From the NCBI RefSeq assembly GCF_037975245.1, contig NC_092571.1, positions 12,049,917-12,113,916 on the forward strand: a stretch of 64,000 nucleotides of DNA, given 5' to 3'. The notes under the pieces are model-generated. The model was not told the DNA's origin and did not search any database. It was given only the letters and a program-made list of their open reading frames with translations. This document shows, one piece after another, positions 1-12,141 of this stretch. A program made the position numbers and the translations under genes. The DNA comes from Apostichopus japonicus (lineage: Eukaryota; Echinodermata; Holothuroidea; Aspidochirotida; Stichopodidae). The number at the start of each line of letters is the position of its first letter. The stretch's first letter is position 1.

Positions 1-402
1 TTACGATGAATGAAGAGGACTCCCATGTATATGAGGTATGACATGTAATAATAATAATGATAATAATAATTTATTTTATAAAGCGTAAAATCCACAATGT
101 GCCCTAAAACGCTAAGTGGTGAGGAATATTTATACTACTAACTACTGCAGATTTAAAATTATAATACAGTTCAAAACAAAGAAGTGGCTCTAATTCTTCC
201 CTCTCTATAAAATGTAGAGCATCCCCACCCTCCTTCTTTCCCCTGCCCTTACTGATGTTGGAGGTGTAGGCCATGGCCACCCCTCCCCTGCCCCCTTTGT
301 GCAAACATTCCACTGATTCTGCATTGTTAGTCTCATGACTGCATGTGATAAAATTCAAGTCTAGAATAGAGGTCGTCTGCACTTACCCACGGTGATTCAT
401 TC

Positions 403-502
403 TCATCCCTTAACACCCGTCTTGGACTTTTTGCACCCGTCATAGTGTCGCCTGTCATCTAAACTGCATACTCGGTTATAAGTCTGTACAGCCTCTGGAA
501 TT
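403..502 (-). CDS. Possible terminal exon of an unrecognised gene
   Basis: On the minus strand a good acceptor (ttaatttcag) is followed by about 32 open codons ending in TGA at 405-403. A GTAAGT-type donor follows just beyond the stop, so an internal exon in another frame is also possible. The peptide contains RVCSLDDRRHYDGCKKSK. I recognise no family, and no upstream exon was found. Weak call. Confidence 0.2.
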
Positions 503-2489
503 CTGAAATTAATAAAATAGTACTTAAATAATAGCACCTTACAAAATCATGGAATGATCAGAAAGAGACATCACTTGATGAAATTTACTCAGTACTGGGC
601 GAGTGTCTAGACAAATAACCAGCATAAAAATACTGCACTTTTAAACTGATTTCATTAATCAGCAATCAATAATGTGTAGAGATAATCTGGGAATGTCGGT
701 AATCATGTAAAACGAGTGTCGAGACAAAATGCCAGGATAAAATACTGTACTTAAAATTGATTATTGGACCGTTAAATGATGTCTAGATATGTTGTGAATG
801 TCGGCAATCAAGTAAAACGAGTGACAGTAATATTACTAGAGACAAATGTTTTCGTCCCGATCGAACAATTGCGTTTTTTATATGACCTTTAACTAGTGTA
901 GTTGTGAAGATGCGATATTATCACTGCCTGTACTTTGTAAATGCTCTACACAATATATATGGCGGATGCCATCCAGTGCCCTAGGTTCGCTGTTTTACAG
1001 GGGCGGCCGTCCGACCTTTATTTCGCCTGCCTTGCCACTCTTTCCTTCTCGCCAACTCCGTATATAGTACGTTGATGCTTTGACCTGCAGCGATTTCACC
1101 AGCTACCCCAACTCTTCAAATATCCTCGCACATGTAGTGTGCATATCTCACTAAATTCCACGCAATTTGTATTAGGCCTGTTCAAATTTCGGAGTTTCAA
1201 ACTGCATCATATCACCGTACCTACAACACATATAGCCCTAGTCAAACCTTGAGAGTATCTTGGATGATTTATTTCTGGCATAACATGTTAGCGGTCTTTA
1301 TGGTCTAACAATTCTTAACAATGCTGAGCGAGGTTTGTGTACATATTCCATTAACAACACAATCCCTTTCGCAAATTGAAACTCCGAACTGGATTGGTGT
1401 TATGAATGAACTTGATTGGCGGGTTAAGTAAACTATATATAGTTCAGTGAGTGTATTGCCTACGTACTTCAATATTGTACCCTTCTTGTTACTCACGAGG
1501 TGCAGACTACATCCAACCATAGAGCAACTGATCCAAAATTTACCCTGGATGCTTTGCAGTATTTGGAAACAACCAACTCCACGAAAATTATAGTATTTAA
1601 ATAACATTTTTACGCATTGTCGAAACTTCAATGACTACTTTTGACGATGTATGAATACAGTAGTTTATACACACGAATCAGTGTTGCACCAGAATCATAA
1701 CTTGAAGCACCTGGTCAAAGGGATCGCGAAAATTTACGTAAATTTGCAACGAAGAAAAAATTAAACTGTGGTATAAATGCACATTTTACATTATCAATTC
1801 TCAATACGGAGAGAACCAAACATATTGTGAGATGAAAAGTCCTTTTCAGTATCAGAGATGTTGTGGTAGCTTCCCGCAAAATTCATAGATTGTCTCAACT
1901 CATAACTTTCTGTGATAAACCAGTTATTCAAATATTACGTTAACAACGTCCTCTGAGTTTTATCAACTATCTTGTAAATATCATTAACAACGTGATTTTG
2001 TTAGACAAATCAAGTTGGTAACGATATTTACATGGCTGTTACTACAAATCAGGAGGTTAATGATTTGTTTCCCCTTTTTCGTGTTACATAGTTTAACCAT
2101 CATGCTTTGCGTTCATTGAGCACTGAAGATGCAAGCATGTTTGGACACAATGGGTAAGGGACTATTAGCCAGACAAATCGCGGGAAATTTGAGAAAGCAT
2201 CATTGGCTGTATTTAGCATGAAAATCTCTGTAATAGATATGTTGAACATTAGCTCTGCACGGAAGCAACTTGCGGTTGATTGTTATATTTTTTTGAAAAG
2301 AAAGAATGATGTTCGTTCACAATGTGTTAAAACATCGGAACTTTAGATAGCAACGAAAGTATAGACATCAAGGTGAGTTTAGACATCAACGTGAGTTAAG
2401 ATATCAACGAACAACTGCAACATGGTAAAATAGCGGCAACAACTGTAGTTTAGACAGCAACAAACTTAGTTTAAACAACGAAATAAGGT
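503..2489. other. Non-coding, no recognised feature
   Basis: AT-rich sequence without a convincing exon, RNA gene or long repeat. A short partial duplication (the 'gtaaaacgagtg' context near 705-720 and 810-825) is the only structure noticed. Confidence 0.4.
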
Positions 2490-4464
2490 TGCCCTTTTCG
2501 CGTTCCATACAGGAGAGCCATTAGGAACGTGAAAAGAGCACAAAAGGAACTGATTGAGTTTGATACTGTTAACCCGAGAGAAGCATGGGCGAACATCGGG
2601 AGATTACCAACTACAAAGGGGTGAAGAGGTCAGCAGATAGTGATGACGCAGAGCTGCCAGAAAAGCTGAACGAATTTTATACGCGGTTTGACAAAGATAA
2701 TAACAGCCAACCATCTCCATCCAACAACACAGATGTCACCACGCCATTTGTCATAGATGTGACCTCGGTGAGGAACAATTTCAAACGACTCAACGAACGG
2801 AAAGCTCCGGGACTCGATGGCATCACCCCAAAACTGCTCAAAATATGCGCCGAACAACTTGCTGGCGTCTACACTGACATATTCAATTGGTCGCTGAGCA
2901 CGTCAGTAGTACCCCGGTTATTCAAAGATGCCATCATAGTACCCATCCCAAAGAAGGGCAAAGTATCTGGCTTGAACGACTATCGACCGGTTGCGCTTAC
3001 ATCTGTACCGATGAAAACATTTGATCGTTTTATCCTGTCTTTTATCAAATCACTTTTACCCGAAGGTTTTGATCGCTCGCAATTCGCCTGTCGCACGAAC
3101 AGATCGGTTGAAGACGCTATTTCTATATGGTTACATGGGACCCTGGCTCACCTGGAAAGGAAGTGTTCCTACGCCCGCGTACTTTTTATCGATTATAGCT
3201 CAGCTTTTAACACTATTATTCCTTGACAGTTACAATTTAAATTATTGGAACATTTGAAATTCCCTCCTTCAATTTGTAATTGGATCCTGGATTTCCTTCT
3301 GGAACGCAAACAGACTGTGAGGGTCGGTAACAATTATTCAGCGGCTGTTGTTCTCAACACGGGCACCCCAAAGGGGTGTGTACTATCGCCACTGCTGTAC
3401 TCCCTGTTCACACATGATTGTGCAGCCGTCCACCCAAACTCGCGGATCATCAAATTTGCAGACGACACCACAGTGACTGGCCTGATCACAGATGACGATG
3501 AAAGCCACTACCGTGATGAGGTAAACCTTCTGGTGAACTGGTGCCACGATAACAACTTAACTCTTAATGTGGACAAAACTAAGGAACTGATTGTGGACTT
3601 CAGGCAGAACAAAAACACAAAGGACCCTCTGATCATAAATGGTTCTGCTGTAGAGCAGGTGCACACATTCAAATTATTAGGCACATTCATTATGGACAAT
3701 TTGTCTTGGAATGAAAATTCAGATGAAATATTGAAGAAGGGACGTCAGAGACTATTCTCTTTACAGACTCTTAAATCTTATGGTGTTAGTGATCTTATTT
3801 TAGTGAATTTCTATCATGCAATTATAGAGAGTAATTTAACAACAAACATTTTAGTCTGGTTTAGTCGTGTGAGTCAGAGGGATCTAGGGAAACTACAGTC
3901 AGTTATCAGGAGTGCTGAGCGTATAATTGGCACTAGTCTACCATCCCTCCATTCACTGTATCAGGAGCGAGCACCGAGGCGTGTAGATTGTAGTATGAAA
4001 GATCATTCCCACCCAGCATTTGTGCATTTCAATTTCCTCCCCTCAGGAAATAGATTACTAGCTTTTAGAGGTTTGAAGCGTTTTACCAACAGTTTTTATC
4101 CATCTGCAGTGAAGATTTTCAATGCGCATCATAGTCGCTAACTTATTTTTCACTCCCTGTATCTTATGTCTTATATGTTCTGAATTCTGTTTTATATGAA
4201 TTAGCGCTCTGTTTATCGTACTAGTGTACATGTTATGGTTCATGCCGTACATATTTCTCATCATTCGTACTTTTTTACATCGTCACTTTTATCGCAATGT
4301 TTTTATACCATTGTCGATAGCCTACCGGTATTTATTACTCATGCAATATCACTTCTATATGCGTTTCATCGTTATGCGTTTTCAATTTCATGTCTGTTTT
4401 AGAGCTCTTGTGTTTGAACAATTTCCATTGTAATGCATGTGGCTGAATAAATCATCTATCTATA
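2490..4464 (+). mobile_element. 5'-truncated L2/CR1-like LINE (reverse transcriptase end)
   Basis: The stretch holds the reverse-transcriptase half of a non-LTR retrotransposon and ends in an AATAAATCATCTATCTAT-type 3' tail, as expected for L2/CR1-superfamily elements. The 5' boundary is estimated. No target-site duplication was identified. The apurinic endonuclease region is missing, so this is a dead, 5'-truncated copy. Confidence 0.8.
2585..4141 (+). pseudogene. LINE reverse transcriptase ORF2 remnant, one in-frame stop
   Basis: Two open stretches (2585-3226 and 3245-4141) lie in the same frame and are separated by a single TGA at 3224-3226. The first half carries the fingers/palm motifs (RKAPGLDGITPKLLK, DYRPVALTSV, LFIDYSSAFNTI). 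The second has [13 protein letters not shown] and the catalytic FADD box at 3455-3466, followed by the thumb and C-terminal region typical of fish and invertebrate L2/CR1 elements. Upstream of 2590 the homologous frame appears shifted (the WANIGRLPTTKG context is in another frame), so there is at least one frameshift as well. The element supplied its own reverse transcription by target priming when intact. This copy cannot. Confidence 0.82.
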
Positions 4465-7263
4465 GACATAACAACAAAAGATGAAAAGTGTGTTGTCAAA
4501 CTGTGTGACCATTTTGACACATCTAGCAGTTTTTTGGCGTTGCTATGGGTAACCAGTATATAATACCTTTCAATCGTAATGGAATGCACTGACTGAATAC
4601 ACTTACGGTGCCATAATTCGAATAATGAATAGACGTCACAGATACATTGGCTTTACTATACACAATGTATCCAACTAGTTTATCCTCTGATGCATATCAT
4701 GAGTCACAAACTACTATTCTATTTCTACCATAAAAATGAAAAAAAAAGTCCACATAATTATCTGAGATTTTAATAAAATTATCAGATGCGTGAGAAAATC
4801 ATTGTTGATACCTATTGTAACAACATTGATAATATTATACAATAGTATACCCTGTATAGGCAATGCGATAAAAGCAATAAATATGAAAAAGTGGAATTAT
4901 GCCTGTTTGGCTTTCCATACGTATGTGTGGCACCCTCTATTTTTTTTCCTTTCATTTCTTTGTATTCTGTTCTACTGTATTTGTGTGTAAAAGTAAGTGG
5001 GCCTGACGTTTCGATCCTAGCAGGTTCTTCTGAAGAGGCTAAATGACAATTTAGCTATTTTCTACATATCAGGACCCATGATGCTGGGCTGCAGTCACCC
5101 AGTTTGGGACCATATCTATTTTCTAACATTGAGAAAGCGATGTTGGTATCATAGGATTGGACACAAAACTCATAATGTTAATCCTCGTCACATTTTTGTC
5201 AAGTTAACGGTCTATAGGAACCCACGTGGCGAGTTAATTACCTAACTAACATATTTGATATCAACTATTTTGGGGAATGATTGATAACTCTCTGCTCTAT
5301 TCCGGATATTACAAGTTCCTGCAGAACGCGTGTGACCTTCAAAAGTTCTGTGATTGTTACATGTTCGCCCAACTGTGGATGAATAGATGTTGATCAAGTT
5401 CTGCTGAGTTAATTGTCAACCACTCACAAAAAGTTTAATCAAATATGATATGATATACATGCATGGATGATATACTGTATCGACATAGGTGGTATCTGTC
5501 GAATTAAATTGAGATGTATTGATTTATAAATACTGTGGTTTATCAAAGATAGAACAAACTGGTGACAAACTTGGTGACGGACAGACAGTAAAATTAGACA
5601 AATGAGCAATGAATAGAGTAAAAACTACACAAATCAACAAAGGAAAGGTAAGATCAAAGGAAAGAGTCATGGAAGGATTAAGGGCTGTGGAGATAAACCT
5701 CTGAGGGATGTAACAATTAATGGGATTAAGGACTGAGGTGATAAACTCTGTTGTGTCCCTGAGATGCAAATGTTGAAAGTCCCAATAAGAGTACTGAGAC
5801 ATCAGTTTCATCAAATTTTATTTTAAAAAATGGCCTTCATGGAGGTATGCGGAAGAATTGAATGGGAAGAGCAAGTTATGAAAAACTTGGAGAATTCATT
5901 GAACAATGAGTAAAGCTATCACTTAAAAATCTTCCAGTGCATCATCATTATCCCACTATGCTATAATTTCCATCAATATCATTAATTTTTATTGTTCAAT
6001 ATGCCTTTGCAATCCTGGTAGTTACTAAGGAGATGAATTTGAAGAAAGACTAGACTAGTTGGACTAGATTGACAGCCTACAGGCTTTGTCGCTTAGTTGT
6101 GCAGGCCTGGCTTTGTTACTGTTGGACCCTAGCCGTTATTTCTGACAGCCAAACCTAACCTAAGTTACTATTTACTAATACTAGCTTTGGCCTGTGTCAT
6201 GTTGTTCCTTAAAGTAAAACAACTGTCAATGTACAGTTGTTAGGCCTTTGAGTTTGAGCTGACCGGCGGAAGTTTCTTTTGCTGAATCAGCAGTTACGCA
6301 CGTGAAGTTAATGGTTCAGTTCAGCCTCCCTGACTGTTAACCCTAGCCAAACTAAGAGTAAGACCTATACTAAGGAATGCCGATATACACAACTAAGGTC
6401 TGCGTGAGACACCCTAGGGGCCTAGGCCTGTCGGCTGCAGGACTGACTAGGCTAGAAAAAATATAGGCCTCACGTTAGGACTAAGCCAGAATGTCGAGAC
6501 GAACATGTTCCTTTCATAACAATGTCTCTCTTTAACAGTATTTAAGTCATTAACTCAATTGATTTACCATGTGAAAGGTACCCAATCACTCATCCATTTC
6601 CTTCCATCTGCGCAAATGGATCTGAAGGTGTTCTGTGTGAGTGAAGCTATAACCAGGTGAATGAGACACAGATACCAAACAACTGGTTCCCGAGCACGCA
6701 ACTGTTTACAATTTTTCACGTTCAAGTGTTTACACCTTCACCCTTGTGCTAGCACTACCAAGACCATTTTCCTGCGGATCATTGGTGCACATTGGTCGAA
6801 GCGTACGCTTACGCATGTGAGGTGAAAGGGAAATTTCCCCAAAACAAACTTTTGTAATTCATGCAACAATCATGGGTCTGACGCAAGTATTATATTAAAC
6901 TTTAATCGCTTTTAGCTCGTCTAAACGCAACCTAGCCAACAGACTTTTGGCGGTTACAAATTTAAACGAAATTATTACTCACCAGTTCGTTTTGCACAGC
7001 AAAAAATAAACTCCGGTCCACTGGGCGATTGGTCCGTTGCGAAATAACTTAATAGGAAACACAGGATCCAACCATAATGAAAAGTATGTTCAGATCCTTC
7101 ACAAAATACGAGAAGTTTATGTAACGAAATAAAGAACGCGGTTCCAATAAAGCAAATCTATAGCGGTCGCATAGGAACGTTTCCCAACTTGATGAGAATT
7201 ATCCGATCGAAAGTAATAATGATTATTATTATAATTATCGCCTTCAGGCGATTAATGTAGGCG
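4465..7263. other. Non-coding, scattered old repeats
   Basis: No supported gene. Around 5005-5045 lies a 'gacgtttcgatcctagcagg' motif of a kind that recurs in invertebrate interspersed repeats. From about 6040 to 6480 the sequence is rich in aggcct words. Nothing else stands out. Confidence 0.35.
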
Positions 7264-7970
7264 ATTAATGTAGTTGGTAGCTCGTCGTGTTGAGCGGTCG
7301 AAGTCGAAAGTGGTGTAAGTTCGAACTAGCAATACCACAAGGGTTATTGAGGGCGTTATCAGTGACGGACACAGTAGCGGTGTCCAATTACGCCGCTACA
7401 TACCCACGTGGGGCCCAAGTGGGTTATCCATTTGCATGGTGGGTTATTCATGGATCTGGGCTAACTTTGGGATACAGCTGCACCCATATGGGCAGTCAAT
7501 GGGTTTTATGTAGGCAAGAGTGAATGGGCTATAATACTGATAGGATAAAAAGAGGGCCGACATGCAGGGTTCTGGAAGTGTTTTATATTGAGCCTATGTT
7601 TTAATAATGGCGGGTTCTGTATGGGGCCAAACTGAGACCCATGAATGGTATCCCTTAGGGAGCCCATGTGAACACCATGGACAAATCCACATGGGCAGTC
7701 CAGCTATTTTCCCATATATTCCCATAGTTATCCCATATTGAGCCCACGTGGAACCCAATACTTTGCCCATAAAGGCCCTACCAATGTTTAAAAAAAAATC
7801 AATGGTGGGTTCTTTGTGAGGCCAATTTGGGACCCATTAATGTTAGCCCATAGGAGGCCCTTGTTGGCAACACGGACAAATCCACATGGTGCCTACATGT
7901 GCAGTCTTCATGGGACCCATGAATCTGTCCAGACTTAGCCCATATAGGGCCCACAACAAATTGTTGGCTG
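7264..7970. repeat. CCCATATGGG-type interspersed repeat of unknown class
   Basis: Dense short near-palindromes (cccatatgggc, cccacgtgggg, cccatgtggat and relatives) run through the segment. Two related halves are visible, each with 'tgggttct...gaggccaa...gacccat' and 'gacaaatccacatgg' (near 7610-7700 and 7805-7890). The left end has a tRNA-promoter-like stretch (tagctcgtcgtgttgagcgg ... agttcgaact), so a composite SINE is possible. No protein domain is seen. Class and boundaries are uncertain. Confidence 0.45.
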
Positions 7971-8210
7971 GGAAGCTTCCAAACCCATGATTCGGCAAGC
8001 TTTAACAGTGGGTCGCGAATCGCGTAACAGAAACCCTAAAGATAGGGATGGATAAGTTACGTGTATCATAATGCGCTATACTTGCTTGTACAGGACTTTG
8101 AGCGTACTTTTCTTACTACCTTCAATTTCAGCGTGTGTCATGCACTTCGGTTAGAATCTAAACCCTATATATTGCTGTTTATTATTCTGTGACAATGTCT
8201 GCCCCGCCAA

Positions 8211-8520
8211 GGGCGTAGGAACCGGGGGGGCTGGGGGGTGCCAGCCCCCCCAGTGAAAAATGTGGAGGGGCGGAAGTATCATTCCGCCCCCCCGCTTCGC
8301 AAGTCAGAAAACCCCTTTTTCATTTTCAAATGAGAAAAAAATCTCATTTGGAGCACCAAATTGCATCTAAGGCCAGGTGAAAATGCAAAATTATATACAA
8401 AATGGAGTGGGTGGGTTGAAGTGTGCTTTATTGCACCAAATTGCATCTGAGGCCACCTGGAAATGCAAAAAATTTCCAGTCTTCAGCCCCCCCCCCACTC
8501 AAAAGTACCTTCCTACGCCA
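8211..8520. mobile_element. MITE-like element with short terminal inverted repeats
   Basis: The left end reads GGGCGTAGGAACC and the right end is the inverse of TGGCGTAGGAAGG, giving a terminal inverted repeat of about 10 bp (GGCGTAGGAA) around 310 bp. Inside there are C/G homopolymer runs and an internal duplication of 'gcaccaaattgcatct' (8352 and 8433). There is no coding capacity, so it would be non-autonomous. No target-site duplication was confirmed. Confidence 0.5.
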
Positions 8521-8530
8521 CTGTGCCCCC

Positions 8531-9499
8531 TATTTGGAATAAGCATCAATAAACTTCGAAAGCAAAGATATTTGAAAGAGTCATACGGATACATCTTGGA
8601 GGTTACCACTTTTCAATGAAATTTCAGGGCCCGGTCCAAGAGTGACAGCTAGGGTTCTTCACCAAGTAGGTTACTCTCATCCAAACTGCAGTTGACACAA
8701 TGCACGATAGTTCACAGAATGTGCATGCCTGAAGTGATTACAAAGCACAAAAATTACAGAAATAACCCAAAAAGACTTTTCCCGAGCGGATATCCAAAAT
8801 ACCCGAACAGGTTTTTACAATATTCACTTTTAATTGTAAAAAAAAAACAATAAAAAATTGAGAGAGAATGTGAAGAAGCACATTTTTGTTGACACCTCGT
8901 TAATGCCGCTATAAAAGACTGCACAAATTCACCAAAGCATTAATTTCCATAACGTTAAAGATAACCGAATGATAGCCTACATAAAGGCGGCTGACAAAAC
9001 ATTTCTTTCTCTCGATGCCACGGTCCACATTGACCTGTGAGTTGTTAATGAATTCAAGACAGACCCATAGGAATGTAAGCACAACATGTTCAAATATATA
9101 ACTGGCAGTTGGGACTCTTTAAACTGAACTGAAAAACCTGATGTCGGAAGCAACCCGGCCTTGGGAACCCCTGGACATTGGGGACCCTGGTTCAAAGGAC
9201 TGCTTGAACCGCAAATTGCTACGCCTGTAGTCTGTAACCGTCAAACTTGTTCTCAAATATTTAGCAATATTAACTTAAGAAAATTGATTTTCATGGCAAA
9301 GGCATCATCGATCTGTTTTCTGGAAGTTGGAGAGGTAAACTTAACCGATAGAAGTGCTTCATGAACGCAAATGCCGCCCTCTTCTGGACGTCTCATTTTC
9401 ATAGTAATGGCTAAATTTGCTTGTTGTAGTCTGAATTCTAGTAAGCTGCCATTAGCCTTTTTGCAATGTATTATTTTTCGATTTTATGTTAAAGCAGAC
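8531..9499. other. Non-coding, nothing recognised
   Basis: AT-rich sequence with short random open frames only. No exon with paired splice sites, RNA gene or repeat was seen. Confidence 0.35.
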
Positions 9500-9885
9500 C
9501 CTTAAGTAGGATACCTCAGTATTGTGAATTAGGGTGTACCTCAGTATTAAGGCATGGGTACCTCAGTACTGTGAAGGAGGGGTATCTCAGTATTATGAGG
9601 TATGATACCTAAGTATTGTGAGGTACAGTACCTCGGTATATTGAGGTATGGGTACCTTAGTATTGTGAGGTATGGATACCTCAATATTGTGAGGTTTGGT
9701 ACCTTAGTATTGTGAGGTATGGGTACCTCAGTACTGTGAGTTATGGGTACCTCAGTATTGTGAGGTATTGGTATCTCAGTATTGTGAGGTATGGTAACTA
9801 AGTTATGTGAGGTACAGTACCTCAGTATTTTGAGGTATGTGTACCTCAGTATTTTGAGGTATGGTACCTCAGTATTACCAGTCAA
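9500..9885. repeat. Minisatellite of GGTACCTCAGTATT units
   Basis: About 15 diverged head-to-tail units of roughly 20-25 bp, consensus near 'gtgaggtatgggtacctcagtatt'. Each unit contains inverse-complementary halves (gaggtat / atacctc) around ggtacc, so single strands can fold into serial hairpins. The long open frame across it is a by-product of the repeat. Confidence 0.85.
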
Positions 9886-12024
9886 ATCTGGTCAACATGT
9901 ACAATTGCCCCTCAAAGTCCCCCAAACTGAACCAGTCATCCCCTTATGCTTTTCACAGAAATGCTATAAAATATGCCTTATGTATTTAACAAAACAAGGC
10001 AGAAATTCCATCTCTTAAGATGGTATCCCATGGTTCCAAGGGTTTGTTCTTTACTTACCGATCCTCCAGCCAGTGGACATACCCAAGTCTTCACCTAAAT
10101 TTGAACACAAAAGCCAACAAAAAGGAAAGAGAATCTAAATTGATGACATTTGCAGTATTTGTATTTAGTCCTTAATCAATATTACATAGCAATATTCTCA
10201 TGTATTATCTTTTCTTTTTGTTTTCCACAACAATTTCAATAAATCATTACCGAATCTAAAGAATAACCTTTTTACGAAGGTACTTTAGACCAGAACCGTG
10301 GTATGAAAAACCAAATCAAAGATGTTCATTGTTAAGTATACTGATAGGCTCAAGGCTTCCAAATTCTTTCTATTTTACTCGCTAAATGCCAATGGATTTT
10401 TCAAATTGCCAGAAGAGGAAAAAAGAAACTGGCATTATTTTGCCAGTTGACATAAAGAACATAAACACATGAAAAGTTTGGTAAAAAGGCCTCAGTCCAA
10501 AAACTTAGCATGAGTTCCATACCTCACATAGACCAGTAATTACTGCTTAATATCAGACAATATTATTGGGCTTCTCTCAAATGCCTGTATAGTCACAGGC
10601 ATGTCATTCGGGAGAACACCAACGAGAACTTGATTTCATCCAGTTGATTTATTTACGTATACATATAAAATGTATGGCGTTTCAGTTTTGACATTTTCTC
10701 ATGATTCTAGTTATATGGCCCTTCCAGAGTATGTAAATCATATTGTAAGACCAATTCAAACATAACGTGAGAAAATGACTGGAAGAAAAAAAACGCTTAC
10801 AATTTTTTAAATTCTTTTATATATGAAGTTTTACCTGCATGCAATAAATTAAACTTCTAACAGTCATTTAAGGCATGTGATTACACACTCGCACGCATCA
10901 AAGACGAGGCCTGATTAAATCTGCTTTTTTAAGGGCAAGTACAGTCGAGGAAAGGCAGTTTTATAATTTCTGTTCACCAAAACGCACCAGAAAATATTAG
11001 GCAGAAAAAGATAAGAAAAAAAAGGAAAACAACAGAATTAAACTTTTCAGAGTGCAATGTACCTAGTAGTGTGTGAGGATTATCTGACAACCAGGACCCA
11101 ACACAAAAGGTAGCTTTGAAATGATGTTACAATAGTTTCAAAATCCTGTGAGGGCCTTGCTCAGCCTGTGACTTCATTATAATAGTGAACTATTCTTAAT
11201 AAAACAAAGAAATATACATCACTGATTCTTATGCAGGAAGGGAGCTGTATGTTTCTGTGGGTGGGGGGATGGTGGTTGGTATGTAAGGTCTACTCTCCTC
11301 TACATTTAATGGTCATCTTCCTACAATGCTCATTCCAATCAATAGGGGGTGGGGTGGGTAAGACAATACTGGTGAAGGGTACTAAGGTGGGGGGGGGGTG
11401 TAGAGAGTGGGTGTTTTTTCCACATTCCCTGACTGATAATGTCACTCTAAACAAGTCATGTCAAAAGATGGTTTCCCCAACATCTATGACAAATAAAGTA
11501 ATGACTGATAGACCAAGCTGCTGCATTTTCTGGAAATTTAACTGAAATATGTCAAGAACATTTTTTTTTATTTTCACAGTTTCCCATAAACCTGCTCCTA
11601 CATAATTTTAACATCCGTAAGGCAGTTCATCTCCACACAAACAATTCTTGTAATTTCCTCAATGTTTACGACCACAGCCCTGAATCACATTGAGTTTTAC
11701 AACCTGACGACATCGTACAAGTGCGTAGTGATCCGATAATGTTGTTGGAACACAATGTCCGATGCTGAATTTTTAATGCAACAGTTGCGACGGGTAGAAG
11801 CATACTGTCATCCTTGAGAGCATATTTCCCTCTGTCCTTCATCGAATCAAGTTATATTCTAACCTGACATATATCCCTTTGTCCTTCATTGGATCAAGTT
11901 ACATTCTGACCTGACATACTAACAACTGGATCCATGGAATCGAAGCTCGCCAGCTCAGACCCGACGGGGCGCTGTCCGATTAGCCAACTGGAGTCGTTTC
12001 TCCGTGCCGATCAATCTTCCCTCA
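9886..12024. other. Non-coding, downstream of NIP7
   Basis: This segment lies 3' of NIP7 and its right part should include the NIP7 3' UTR. An AATAAA on the minus strand (TTTATT at about 11567-11572) is a weak polyadenylation candidate. A duplicated 'tcccttgtccttcat(c/t)gaatcaagtta' stretch occurs at about 11830 and 11877. No gene is supported. Confidence 0.35.
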
Positions 12025-12141
12025 TCAGAGGGAGTCTTCGTGTCTCAGGTATTCGCCGATGTCCGCCTGATGGAAGACTACTATCTGTAAAGGATCTGTA
12101 TGTCTGCATTCCTGAGTGGTCTTAGCCGCAACTCCAAAACC
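12025..12141 (-). CDS. NIP7: NIP7 coding exon 5 with stop
   Basis: Acceptor cctcag|GGTTTT. Encodes [12 protein letters not shown]...[18 protein letters not shown] and TGA at 12027-12025, immediately followed by a second TGA. Confidence 0.95.
   Translation of the reverse strand, partial: GFGVAAKTTQECRHTDPLQIVVFHQADIGEYLRHEDSL

Noticed and set aside
10059-10094. 36-nt minus-strand segment between a TTTAG and a GTAAGT
   Set aside because: Both splice sites are plausible, but no flanking exon or homology supports a gene there.
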